A stretch of 64,000 bases of DNA, taken from positions 1 through 64,000 of the forward strand of contig NZ_JAINDZ010000012.1 of the NCBI RefSeq assembly GCF_019802345.1, in the 5' to 3' direction. The notes under the pieces are model-generated. The model saw nothing but the letters and a program-made list of their open reading frames with translations, did no database searches and was not told the DNA's origin. The stretch comes from Methylosinus sp. Sm6 (lineage in GTDB: Bacteria; Pseudomonadota; Alphaproteobacteria; Rhizobiales; Beijerinckiaceae). The position numbers and the translations under genes are program-made. Below, piece by piece: positions 16,591-24,928 of the stretch (position 1 is the stretch's first letter; every line of letters starts with the position of its first letter).

Positions 16591-17400
16591 CTATTCGCGC
16601 GCGAAACCCATCGCGCGCCCGGTGGGAAGGACGACCGTCACATCGGCCTGCTCCAAAGCGCGGCGAAGCGCGTCCGGCGGCGCCGTGTCGGTCGCCAGCA
16701 CATCGGCCTGTTGGAGAGGCAGAACGACATGCGCGTCCGAGCGCGCGAATTTCGCGCTGTCCATGACGAAAGCCGTGCGATGCGAGCGCTGCGACACGGT
16801 CGTCACGAGAACCCTATGCGCTTGCGACGGCCCGAGAAATCCGTGGACGGCGCTCACCGAGCTTCCCCCGAACACGCAGAGATCGAACAGCCGCAGTTCG
16901 AGGCTCTCGAGCGTTTCATAGCCGCCGACCGAGCGCGTCTCCGGATGAACCACCCCGCCGAGCAGAGTCACGGAGCCGCGCTTCGAGGATGCGAGAATTG
17001 TCGCAATGTCGATCATATTGGTCGTCACCGTCAGCGTCGTGTCGCTTTCGGCCAATTGTTCCGCGAGCAGCAGCATGGTCGAGCTGGCGCCGAGGAAGAC
17101 ATTCATTCCGTCCTCGAAAAGCGACAGCGCCGCCTCGGCGGCGCGGATCTTTGCGCCGCGATCGACTTCCAAGCGCTCGACGACCGGCCGTCTCGCCGTC
17201 AGATCGACCGTGCCGAGCGGCGCCGCGCCGCCATGCACCCGGCGCAAATGTCCGCCTTCTTCGAGGCTGCGGATATCGCGGCGAACCGTCTCCTGCGAGA
17301 CGCCGAAACGTTGCGCCACTTCGCCGACCGACACCACATCGCCTTTGGCGATCAACGCCAGAATGCTCTGCTGTCGGGCCGCGCCGATCGAAGCCCCCAT
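16591..17400 (-). CDS. DeoR/GlpR-family regulator heading the C-P lyase run
   Basis: The 269-residue protein has the DeoR N-terminal winged helix. HTH residues are ~23-45 with FGVSQETVRRDIRSLEEGG, followed by the invariant RVHGGA. The C-terminal DeoRC sugar-phosphate sensor domain includes VTTNMIDIA and LLGGVVHPETRSVGG. Such repressors respond to phosphorylated sugars. C-P lyase loci more often carry a GntR-type phnF, so a DeoR protein here is unusual. A ribose-phosphate intermediate or the importer's substrate could be the ligand. The start is taken at ATG 17400 behind GAGGGAAG; 17433 and 17454 are in-frame alternatives. Confidence 0.88.
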   Translation of the reverse strand: MGASIGAARQQSILALIAKGDVVSVGEVAQRFGVSQETVRRDIRSLEEGGHLRRVHGGAAPLGTVDLTARRPVVERLEVDRGAKIRAAEAALSLFEDGMNVFLGASSTMLLLAEQLAESDTTLTVTTNMIDIATILASSKRGSVTLLGGVVHPETRSVGGYETLESLELRLFDLCVFGGSSVSAVHGFLGPSQAHRVLVTTVSQRSHRTAFVMDSAKFARSDAHVVLPLQQADVLATDTAPPDALRRALEQADVTVVLPTGRAMGFARE

Positions 17401-17534
17401 CTTCCCTCGCCCTTGCCAATTCTCTGGAGGCATTTGTCTTTTCCTGACGGCCATCGTTCGCTTGGTTCCAAAAAATATCCCAACCGCCGCTGGCGTGGGT
17501 CGCCACGCGGCCTATTGATTTATCCAGATGAACT

Positions 17535-17552
17535 ACAACGGTTTCATGACAG
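17535..17552 (-). promoter_or_regulatory. Pho-box-like site before deoR-phnM
   Basis: On the minus strand the site reads CTGTCAT-GAAA-CCGTTGT. The first half is a perfect PhoB half-site and the second matches at four of seven positions with correct spacing. It lies about 135 bp upstream of deoR and is oriented to drive the C-P lyase run. Phosphate-starvation control of phn operons by PhoB is well established. Confidence 0.5.
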
Positions 17553-17592
17553 AATGATGGTTTTTGACCGATGTCATGTGCTATTGATGTAT

Positions 17593-18414
17593 TTAGTCTG
17601 AGGGCACGGGGGCGGGCGCGGCGGCGCTGGGTTTCGGGTCATAGATCGTCCAATGCTCGACGAGCTGCTTCGTATGCACGATCACATTGCCGTCCTGGAC
17701 GAGAATGACGGAATAAAAAGGGTCGGCGATGGCGGAACGAATCCGGTCACTATCGAATTCGAGAAGGCCGTGATGAACCGTGCTCGGCGCCACGGAAAAG
17801 GGCAGGCCGCGCCAGTTGCCGGAAAGCGTGCGATGCATATGTCCAAAGAACAGATGCCGGATCCGGTCGCGGAACGGATCAATGGTGGACCACAGCTCGT
17901 CGCCATTGTCCAAAATCATCTGGTCGAGCCGCTTCAAGCCGATCTTGAACGGCGCATGATGCGCGAAGACGAGAACGGGCCGCGCGGCGGATTCGAGTTG
18001 TCCATGCAGCCAAGCCAAGCGCCTCGAGCATAGACGCCCGGCGTGGGTTCCGGCTTCCCATGTGTCGAGAACGAGACCTAGATGGTCTCCCAGCGAGAAG
18101 GAGCAATGTGCGAATCCGGTTTCGTCATCGACGGACAGAGGAAAGGCCCGCGCGAAATTTCGCCTGTCGTCGTGATTGCCGATCGCCAGATAGGTCGGCG
18201 GCAGACGATAATCCGACAGGACATCGCGCAGCAGCCTATAGGCTAGCGGGTCGCCGGCCTCGGTGAGATCGCCGGACACGACCATGGCGACCGCGTCGCC
18301 GTGACATGCTTCGATGTCGACGAGACAGTCTCGCAAGCGCCGTTCCGGGTCCAGCCCTCTCAACTCGACTCCGGGCGGCGTCAGATGCAGGTCGCTCAGC
18401 AGGATGATTTTCAT
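17593..18414 (-). CDS. CpdA/GpdQ-type metallophosphoesterase
   Basis: The 273-residue calcineurin-fold phosphodiesterase has all metal ligands: D8 and H10 in SDLH, D49 in SGDLTEAGD, N80-H81 in GNHD, H152 in FAHHAP, and GHMHR at 191-195. Relatives hydrolyse glycerophosphodiesters or cyclic nucleotides in the cytoplasm. It ends the importer operon, 7 bp after the binding-protein gene. Since phnP is absent, it may open the ribosyl cyclic phosphate formed by C-P lyase. Alternatively it may cleave an imported phosphodiester or phosphonate monoester. Both roles are inference. Confidence 0.88.
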   Translation of the reverse strand: MKIILLSDLHLTPPGVELRGLDPERRLRDCLVDIEACHGDAVAMVVSGDLTEAGDPLAYRLLRDVLSDYRLPPTYLAIGNHDDRRNFARAFPLSVDDETGFAHCSFSLGDHLGLVLDTWEAGTHAGRLCSRRLAWLHGQLESAARPVLVFAHHAPFKIGLKRLDQMILDNGDELWSTIDPFRDRIRHLFFGHMHRTLSGNWRGLPFSVAPSTVHHGLLEFDSDRIRSAIADPFYSVILVQDGNVIVHTKQLVEHWTIYDPKPSAAAPAPVPSD

Positions 18415-18421
18415 CGAAGCC

Positions 18422-19972
18422 TCATGACCTCGTTTGGTTGAACGGACCGAAGTCCATGATCGGGCTGCGATAGGGCGTCCAGTCGAGATCGGCCTTCTTC
18501 CCGTAGAACGCGCCATTGTTGTGCAGGATGATGAGCGGCGTCTCCGCCTCGAAAATGTCGAGCATCCGCTTGTTGGCGCGCTTGCGCTCCTCGAGATCGA
18601 CGCTCTGCTCCAGAACGCGACCAGCCGTTTCATAGTCGTCCGACTTCCAGACGCCGAGCTTGTTCCAGCCGCCGCCGGGGCCCATGAGGCGCCAGGCGAG
18701 CGCGGTCGGATCCGGCCAGGAGAGCAGAATGGAACTGTCCCAGATGGCGTTGATCGGCTTCTGCTGCGCCTGGCTGAAATTCTCCACGGATTTGATACGG
18801 ACGTTTATGCCGACGTCGCGCCACATATCGATCAATATCTGCGCCGTCGCGACCTGATTGGGATACCAGTTGCTCATCAGCCGATAGGTGATGGGCTCGC
18901 CCGAATATCCGAGCTCCTTCACGAGCCTGCGCGCTTCCGCCGGATCGAAGCCCGGGGCTTTCGCGGTCGTGTCGTAGAGCGCGCCGAAATCCCGATATTG
19001 CATGTTTTCCGGAATGTCGACGCGCCCGGCCCAGAGCGTCTCGACGATGAGCCGTCGATCGATGGCGAGGCTCAGCGCGCGCCGGAAGCGTCGGTCGGAG
19101 AGCCAAGGTCCCGTCGTGTCGACGACGAGCACGCGCACATTGACGGTGGGGCCGCCGACCACGACAAGATTGCGGGCGGAGGCGATCGCCGAGAATTGAT
19201 CTGGAAGAACATCGGAGACGAGATCGTAATCTCCCGCCAGCAGACCGTTCTGCCGAGACGCCGCCTCTGGCGCGACGCGAAACTCGATGCGCTCGAACGG
19301 CGGACGTCCGCCCCAATATGCGTCATGCGCCACCAGCGTCACGCTCGTGTCCCGCTGTTGATCCGCGATGCGATAGGGCCCCGCGCCGATCGGCGCCTTC
19401 AACCAGCTTTCCCAGCTTCCCGCCCGCTCGAACGCATTTTGGCTGACGATCTGACAGCTCCAGGCGGCGATTTTTTTCTCGATCGCCGGGTCCGGCGATC
19501 GGGTTTTGATGCGGATGGTGGAAGGACCGAGCTTTTCGACGGCCTCGATCGTCCTTTGATATTGCGCCGCGACGGTTTGGCCGTCTCCATTCGGACCGGA
19601 TGTCCGTCTCTGATCGAAGCTGAACAGGACGTCGTCCGCCGTCATCACCGAGCCGTCATGAAAAACGACGTTCGGGCGCAGCTCGAAAACGACCGTGCGT
19701 CCGTCCTGTCGAACCCACGACGATGCGAGCGCCGGCTTCAAGGCGCTGTCGTGCGCATAATCGAAACGAAGCAGAGAATCGAACACATTGGAAAGTATCC
19801 GCAAGGACGGCGTGTCGTTGCCGAGCACGGGATCGAGCCGGCCGGGTCGGTTCGGCAGAGCGACGACGAGGCTCCGGCGCCTCGTTTGCGCCAATGACGC
19901 CTGCGGCAGGAGACATGACGCGATGGTGGCGGCTGCCGCCTCCATGGCCTCTCTTCTCGAAATCGAACTCAT
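18422..19972 (-). CDS. family 5 ABC importer substrate-binding protein
   Basis: The 516-residue protein begins SSISRREAMEAA, with a hydrophobic stretch ending ASLAQ, a signal peptide with a Tat-like RR pair. The family 5 (DppA/OppA/NikA) fold follows, with PNRPGRLDPVLGNDTPSL, VVFELRPNVVFHDGSVMTADDV near residue 105, and the central RFRRALSLAIDRR. Ligands of the family include peptides, nickel, opines and sugar phosphodiesters. AGGAG precedes the ATG at 19972. It is encoded with two permeases, two ATPases and a phosphodiesterase between the C-P lyase genes and phnN. A phosphorylated or phosphonylated ligand is therefore plausible. Confidence 0.9.
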   Translation of the reverse strand: MSSISRREAMEAAAATIASCLLPQASLAQTRRRSLVVALPNRPGRLDPVLGNDTPSLRILSNVFDSLLRFDYAHDSALKPALASSWVRQDGRTVVFELRPNVVFHDGSVMTADDVLFSFDQRRTSGPNGDGQTVAAQYQRTIEAVEKLGPSTIRIKTRSPDPAIEKKIAAWSCQIVSQNAFERAGSWESWLKAPIGAGPYRIADQQRDTSVTLVAHDAYWGGRPPFERIEFRVAPEAASRQNGLLAGDYDLVSDVLPDQFSAIASARNLVVVGGPTVNVRVLVVDTTGPWLSDRRFRRALSLAIDRRLIVETLWAGRVDIPENMQYRDFGALYDTTAKAPGFDPAEARRLVKELGYSGEPITYRLMSNWYPNQVATAQILIDMWRDVGINVRIKSVENFSQAQQKPINAIWDSSILLSWPDPTALAWRLMGPGGGWNKLGVWKSDDYETAGRVLEQSVDLEERKRANKRMLDIFEAETPLIILHNNGAFYGKKADLDWTPYRSPIMDFGPFNQTRS

Positions 19973-20021
19973 AGCAGCTCCTGTTGACGAGAAACGGTTG
20001 GCGTTCTGCCCTCGGGTGAGG

Positions 20022-20912
20022 TCATCTCGACGCGCCATCGATATGATCTCGCAGTCGATCGCCGAGATACGAAACGGAAAGGGTGAGAAGAGAGATGGTT
20101 ATCGCCGGCGCAGCGACCAGCCAGGGCGCCCGGACCAGATAATCCCTCCCGAAGCCGATCAGCGAGCCGAGCGACGCGGCGGGCGGCTGCACGCCGAGGC
20201 CGAGAAAGCTCAGACTGCTCTCGACCAGAATGACCTCGGGAAAGGCGATGCTCATCGCGATGATCAGGGTCGACGCCACATTGGGAAGAATATGCAGCCC
20301 ATAGACGCGCAGCGGATGCGCGCCGAGCTGTCTCACGGCGGCCGCATAGCCCCGTCCGGCGGCGCCGATCGTCAGGCCGCGGATGATGCGCGCATAGCGC
20401 TCCCATCCATGCAGGCCGAGAAGTGCGATGAACACGGGAAGCGAGTCGTCGAGAAAGGCGCGTGCAGCCAGAGCAAGGATCAGGAAAGGCATGCTCGCCT
20501 GGAAATCGACGAGCGCGAGCAGCGCCTGTTCGATCCGGCCGCGGAAATGAGCGGCGACGAACCCCGCCGTCGTGCCGATGCAGGCGCTGACGAGGGTGGA
20601 CCCCGTCGCGATGAACAGGCTGACGCGGATCGAAAAAACGATCCGCGAGAGCTCGTCGCGCCCGAGCTCGTCCGTCCCGAGAATATGCGCGAGATCCCCG
20701 CCGAACGCCAAAGGCGGAAGCAGACGTTCGCGCAGATTCACGGCGGCGTAATCATAGGGCATGATGCCGTCGGCGAAGGCCGCGACGATTGCCATGGCCG
20801 CGAGCCAGACGAGGCAGATGCGAACGGACAGGGGAGCCGACCACGCCAGTCGTCGCGCGATCTCGGGCGCCGCCGCGCGAAGGTCGAGTCCGAGCGCATT
20901 CATCTGGTTCAT
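20022..20912 (-). CDS. DppC-type ABC importer permease
   Basis: The 296-residue inner-membrane permease has the N-terminal OppC-type segment and HILGTDELGRDELSRIVFSI near residue 80. The EAA-type ATPase-contact loop is AAVRQLGAHPLRVYGLHILP. About six membrane helices are visible. The ATG at 20912 overlaps the stop of the DppB-type gene by four bases. It forms the heterodimeric channel with the preceding permease. Confidence 0.92.
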   Translation of the reverse strand: MNQMNALGLDLRAAAPEIARRLAWSAPLSVRICLVWLAAMAIVAAFADGIMPYDYAAVNLRERLLPPLAFGGDLAHILGTDELGRDELSRIVFSIRVSLFIATGSTLVSACIGTTAGFVAAHFRGRIEQALLALVDFQASMPFLILALAARAFLDDSLPVFIALLGLHGWERYARIIRGLTIGAAGRGYAAAVRQLGAHPLRVYGLHILPNVASTLIIAMSIAFPEVILVESSLSFLGLGVQPPAASLGSLIGFGRDYLVRAPWLVAAPAITISLLTLSVSYLGDRLRDHIDGASR

Positions 20913-21841
20913 CGCGCTGTCGCCCTCTCGCGTCTCATGCGCGGGTCCAGAATTGCGTAGAGGAGGTCGACACTCATATTCGCGGTGATCATCGTGAGGG
21001 TAACCAGCAGCAGGACGCATTGGACGACGGCAAAGTCGCGGCTCGCCACCGACACCGCCAAGAGACGTCCGACTCCCGGCCAGGAGAAGACGCTCTCGAC
21101 GACGACAGACCCAGCGATGAGCTGGCCGATCATGAATCCCATGACGGTGACGGTCGGAATAGCGGCGTTGGGAAGCGCGTGACGAAGGACGATCCGCCTC
21201 CAGGGCACGCCTTTGGCCGTGGCCGTTCGGATGTATTCCTGGCTCAGCACATCGAGCATCGCATTGCGGATGAAGCGCGCGAGCGTTCCGGCGCCGCTCG
21301 GCGCCAAGGTGAGGATCGGCAAGACGGCGTGACGCCAGTTCGTCGCGCCGCCGGAGGGCAGCCAGCCGAACGAAACCGAGAAGATCCAGACGAGCACGAG
21401 GCCGAGCACGAAGGACGGCGTCGAGAATCCGGCCACGGCCGCGAGCATCACGCAGCGATCGAAACCCGTTCCGGGCCGAAGAGCCGCATAGACCCCCGCC
21501 GGCGCGCCCAGCGCCACGCCGAGGAGAAGAGCCGGAAAGGTGATCGCCAGGGTGATCGGAACACATTCCGCCACCAGTTCCGCGGCCGGACGTCCGTCAC
21601 GCATCGACCGGCCGAAATCGCCCGTCAGAACGGATCGAACATAGGATATGAATTGGCTGCTCAACGGCTCGTCGAGTCCCCAATGCGCCCGGAACGCGCT
21701 CAATGCTTCAGAGGGGGCGTCGATCGACAAGGTCTCGAGGGCGGCGTCGCCGGACAGCCGAAGGACGAAAAAGGCGACCGCCAGCACGATGGCCAAGGTG
21801 GCCGAGGCGCGCAGCAGGCGGATCAGGACGAAGCTCGTCAT
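20909..21841 (-). CDS. DppB-type ABC importer permease
   Basis: The 310-residue permease has the DppB pattern. There is a first helix, a periplasmic segment with HWGLDEPL, the GDFGRSMRDGRPAAELV motif, and an EAA loop reading RTATAKGVPWRRIVLRHALPN. Six helices are visible. The ATG at 21841 overlaps the stop of the upstream ATPase gene (ATGA). It belongs to the five-component importer operon. Confidence 0.93.
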   Translation of the reverse strand: MTSFVLIRLLRASATLAIVLAVAFFVLRLSGDAALETLSIDAPSEALSAFRAHWGLDEPLSSQFISYVRSVLTGDFGRSMRDGRPAAELVAECVPITLAITFPALLLGVALGAPAGVYAALRPGTGFDRCVMLAAVAGFSTPSFVLGLVLVWIFSVSFGWLPSGGATNWRHAVLPILTLAPSGAGTLARFIRNAMLDVLSQEYIRTATAKGVPWRRIVLRHALPNAAIPTVTVMGFMIGQLIAGSVVVESVFSWPGVGRLLAVSVASRDFAVVQCVLLLVTLTMITANMSVDLLYAILDPRMRRERATAR

Positions 21842-22821
21842 GCCGCCTCCGAGGTCTCGTCGGAGACGACGCCGCACGCCACCTTCCGGCCCGCGCGCAG
21901 GCTCCTCAGGACGGGCGCGGTCGCGGCGCAGGAGGCCGCGGCGAGCGGACAGTTCGATCGGAACTTGCAACCGGTCGCCTCATGCGGCGGAGCGGGGGCG
22001 CTTTCCAAAAGAGACGGTCGCGCATGATCGTCGCCAAACTTCGGGATGGCGGCGACCAGAGCCTTCGTATAGGGGTGCAGTGGCCGGTCGAAGATGTCTT
22101 GCGCATTTCCTTCTTCGACGATCCGCCCGAGATACATGACCGCGACGTGATCGCTCAATTGTCGGACCGCTCGCAAATCATGGCTGATGAAGACCAGCGC
22201 CATGCCGATCCGGGCCTGCAGATCCTTCAGCAGAGACGCGATCTGCGCCTGGGTCGAGACGTCGAGAGCGGAGAGAGGCTCGTCGCACACGAGCAAATCC
22301 GGGGAGGTGGCGATGGCGCGCGCGATCACGACGCGCTGGCACTGGCCGCCGGAGATTTGACGCGGATAGCGCGCCGCGAGCTCGCGACCGAGCCCGACCG
22401 CATCCAGCAGCGCTTCGACGCGTTCGCGCCTTGCGCCCTTATTTCCCATTCCATGGATGACGAGCGGCTCTTCGAGCTGCTCGCGGATCGTCATGCGCGG
22501 ATCGAGGGAACCCGGCGGGTCCTGAAACACCATTTGCATGCGCGCCCGCTGCCGCCGCCAGGCCACGCTGTCGATTGCGGGCAGCGGGGCGCCGTCGAAC
22601 GAGACGGAACCCGAATCGGTTTTTTCCAGCCCGAGCAGCAGCCGTCCCGTGGTCGATTTTCCCGAGCCGGATTCGCCGACGAGGCCGAAGGTTTCGCCGC
22701 GACGAACGGCGAGTGACACCCCGTCGACCGCGCGCGCGCCACGCGCTGCGCCGAACAGGCCGCCATTCGCGCGATAGCGTTTGACGAGATCCGTCGCTTC
22801 CAGGAGCGCTCGGCCGCTCAT
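21838..22821 (-). CDS. DppF/OppF-type ABC importer ATPase
   Basis: The 327-residue ATPase has Walker [10 protein letters not shown], signature [14 protein letters not shown] and Walker [14 protein letters not shown]. The OppF-type C-terminal cysteine motif is [17 protein letters not shown], which in this family often carries an Fe-S cluster or zinc. It overlaps the DppD-type gene start-to-stop by four bases and energises the same importer. Confidence 0.92.
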   Translation of the reverse strand: MSGRALLEATDLVKRYRANGGLFGAARGARAVDGVSLAVRRGETFGLVGESGSGKSTTGRLLLGLEKTDSGSVSFDGAPLPAIDSVAWRRQRARMQMVFQDPPGSLDPRMTIREQLEEPLVIHGMGNKGARRERVEALLDAVGLGRELAARYPRQISGGQCQRVVIARAIATSPDLLVCDEPLSALDVSTQAQIASLLKDLQARIGMALVFISHDLRAVRQLSDHVAVMYLGRIVEEGNAQDIFDRPLHPYTKALVAAIPKFGDDHARPSLLESAPAPPHEATGCKFRSNCPLAAASCAATAPVLRSLRAGRKVACGVVSDETSEAA

Positions 22822-23783
22822 TCGGCCGCCTCCGACACGAGTTCCGAGACGCCGCGATAACAGGCTACGAGATGAGACGAGCGGCTCGAACAGCCCAACG
22901 GCGGCGCTCGGTCGCGGCACTCGGCGAGTCGATCGCCGCACCTCGGCTCGAACGCGCAGCCTCCATGCGCGACGCCGTCGATCGCGGCCGCAGCGTCGGC
23001 CCGTTCCGCGCCATGGCGCGGCGCGGCGTCGAGCGAGGACGACGCGGCCAGCAAGGCGCGCGAATAAGGATGCCTGGGAGCGGAGAAGAGGTCGGCGACC
23101 GCGGCGGTTTCGACGACGCGGCCGGCGTGCATGACATAGACCCGCCGGCAGACCCGCGCGACGACGGCCAGATCATGCGAGATCAGAGCCAGCGCGCAGC
23201 CGGCGTCGCGCCGCACCTCGGCGAGAAGATCGAGAATCTGCGCCTGAACAATGGCGTCGAGCGCCGTCGTCGGCTCGTCCGCGACGATGATGTCCGGCCG
23301 CCCGGCCAGCGCCATGGCGATGGTCACGCGCTGGTTCTGTCCGCCCGAGAGCTCATGCGGATAGGACTCCAGCTTGCGCGCCGCGTCGGAAATCCGCACC
23401 TGATCGAACAAGCGCTTTGCTTCCGCCCGTGCGGCTTTTTCGGTCATGCCGAGATGCAGCCGCAGGACCTCGACGACTTGCGTCCCGACTCTCTGAATCG
23501 GATTGAGCGCGCCTGTCGGATTTTGAAAGATCATCGCGACGCGACGCCCTCGGATCGTCTCCAGCATCGTGCGAGGCGCATGGAGAATTTCCGTCATGGC
23601 GAGGCGAACGCTTCCAGAAACGCGCGCGGAGGGCAGAAGCCCAAGCGCGGCGAGAAAGGCCACGGATTTTCCGCTCCCGCTCTCCCCGATAATTCCGACC
23701 GCTTCGCCTCGCCCGATCGTCAAATCGACGTCATGGACCACAGCCGCTCCGCCGAACGACACGCTGAGTCCTTCAAAGCGCAT
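22818..23783 (-). CDS. DppD/OppD-type ABC importer ATPase, first gene of its operon
   Basis: The 321-residue ATPase has Walker [10 protein letters not shown], signature [15 protein letters not shown] and Walker [14 protein letters not shown]. The C-terminal cysteine motif is [17 protein letters not shown]. The start at ATG 23783 ([12 protein letters not shown]) has GAGG close upstream and fits the family N-terminus; ATG 23825 is an in-frame alternative. It is the first gene after the Pho-box-like site at 24019, heading an operon of two ATPases, two permeases, a binding protein and a phosphodiesterase. Confidence 0.9.
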   Translation of the reverse strand: MRFEGLSVSFGGAAVVHDVDLTIGRGEAVGIIGESGSGKSVAFLAALGLLPSARVSGSVRLAMTEILHAPRTMLETIRGRRVAMIFQNPTGALNPIQRVGTQVVEVLRLHLGMTEKAARAEAKRLFDQVRISDAARKLESYPHELSGGQNQRVTIAMALAGRPDIIVADEPTTALDAIVQAQILDLLAEVRRDAGCALALISHDLAVVARVCRRVYVMHAGRVVETAAVADLFSAPRHPYSRALLAASSSLDAAPRHGAERADAAAAIDGVAHGGCAFEPRCGDRLAECRDRAPPLGCSSRSSHLVACYRGVSELVSEAAE

Positions 23784-23825
23784 CGCCTCTTCGCCCCCTG
23801 CGCAATTCGACGCATCGACGAGCAT

Positions 23826-24018
23826 TGCTCTTGTTCTCCACCGATCGAACCCGACGGCAATTGCGACTCTCGCTGCAGGAGCGGCAAACAATCGGGAAAT
23901 CTGCTTTTCCGTTGTGACGTCGTCGCTGTAGCGAATATCTGGACGCGAATTCTCGCATGACAATTCTTTGAAATTGTCGTGCGAGATATTCACCTTCACC
24001 TAGATATAGGATTTTGCC
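23826..24018. other. divergent intergenic region between the importer operon and phnN
   Basis: The 393-bp space between 23783 and 24177 contains no recognised gene. It becomes AT-rich from ~23930 and holds the Pho-box-like site at 24019-24036. It probably carries both divergent promoters. No confident -35/-10 elements were assigned. Confidence 0.5.
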
Positions 24019-24036
24019 GTGACAACAGCATGACAA
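24019..24036 (-). promoter_or_regulatory. Pho box before the phosphonate-linked importer operon
   Basis: On the minus strand the site reads TTGTCAT-GCTG-TTGTCAC. Two TTGTCA(T/C) half-sites at 11-bp spacing match the PhoB consensus at six of seven positions each. It is the best Pho box in the window. It lies about 235 bp upstream of the DppD-type start and 140 bp from phnN on the other strand, so it may serve both. Confidence 0.65.
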
Positions 24037-24176
24037 AAAGACCGAACATGACCGTCATTGTGATTTATTGTTTGCTGATATATCAATGCACGCCGCCGGC
24101 GACAGAGAGGCGCGTCTCGCGCGACGACGCGGCATTTCGCCGGAATTCGCGAGCGCCCCGTATCGGGTTACAAAAT

Positions 24177-24728
24177 ATGAAGCGCGCCAAGCTCATTTAT
24201 GTGATGGGGCCCTCGGGAGCCGGCAAGGATACCCTGCTCGCCTATGCGCGACCGCGTGTCGATCCGACGCAGATTGTTTTCGCGCACCGCTACATCACGC
24301 GGGCGATCGACTCCGCGGAAAATCATGTCGCGCTGACGAGGGAGGAGTTCGTCGCTCGGCGAGAGGCCGGCCTGTTCGCGCATTATTGGGAAAGCCATGG
24401 CTTCATGTACGCGATCGGTGCGGAAGTCGACGTCTGGCGCGCACGAGGATTTACTGTCGTCGTCAGCGGCGCACGTGCGGCATGGCTTGTCGCGCGGACG
24501 CATTATCCGGACGCCATCGGCGTATTGATCGACGCTCCCGCCTCACTTCGTGAGAAGCGACTGTCCATGCGCGGCCGCGAGGACGAGGCGGCGATTCGTG
24601 AAAGGCTCCATCGCGAGGTTCCCGTGCAGACGGTCCAAGGAACGGTATATCTTCTCGATAACTGCGGCGCCGTGGCGATTGCCGGCGATCGCTTCGTTCA
24701 TCTGCTGCAACGACTCGCTCGGGCCTGA
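24177..24728 (+). CDS. phnN: ribose 1,5-bisphosphate phosphokinase PhnN
   Basis: PhnN converts ribose 1,5-bisphosphate to PRPP, recycling the sugar released by the C-P lyase pathway. The 183-residue guanylate-kinase-like protein has Walker A GPSGAGKDT at 11-19. It has the PhnN-typical HRYITRA (~42-48), EFVARREAGLFAHYWESHG, VVSGARAAW and RLSMRGRE. The ATG at 24177 fits the family N-terminus (KRAKLIYVMGPSGAGKD). It is separated from the other phn genes and divergent from the importer operon. Confidence 0.93.
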   Translation: MKRAKLIYVMGPSGAGKDTLLAYARPRVDPTQIVFAHRYITRAIDSAENHVALTREEFVARREAGLFAHYWESHGFMYAIGAEVDVWRARGFTVVVSGARAAWLVARTHYPDAIGVLIDAPASLREKRLSMRGREDEAAIRERLHREVPVQTVQGTVYLLDNCGAVAIAGDRFVHLLQRLARA

Positions 24729-24928
24729 AACAGGTCGCGTCGTTTGGCGGCAGTCTCGCTTGTGAAACAGGGACCATATCGTGCTGTTGCCGACAGCGAG
24801 ATCTTCCGCCGCGCGTTCGCCGGCGCCGTGCGCATGGCCGTGTCCCGGATGCCCTCCGGCGTGACGAGCGCGACCCCGAGACTGCTCCTCGGCTGCAAGA
24901 GTGCTGTTGATCGCCAGAATTTTTGTAT

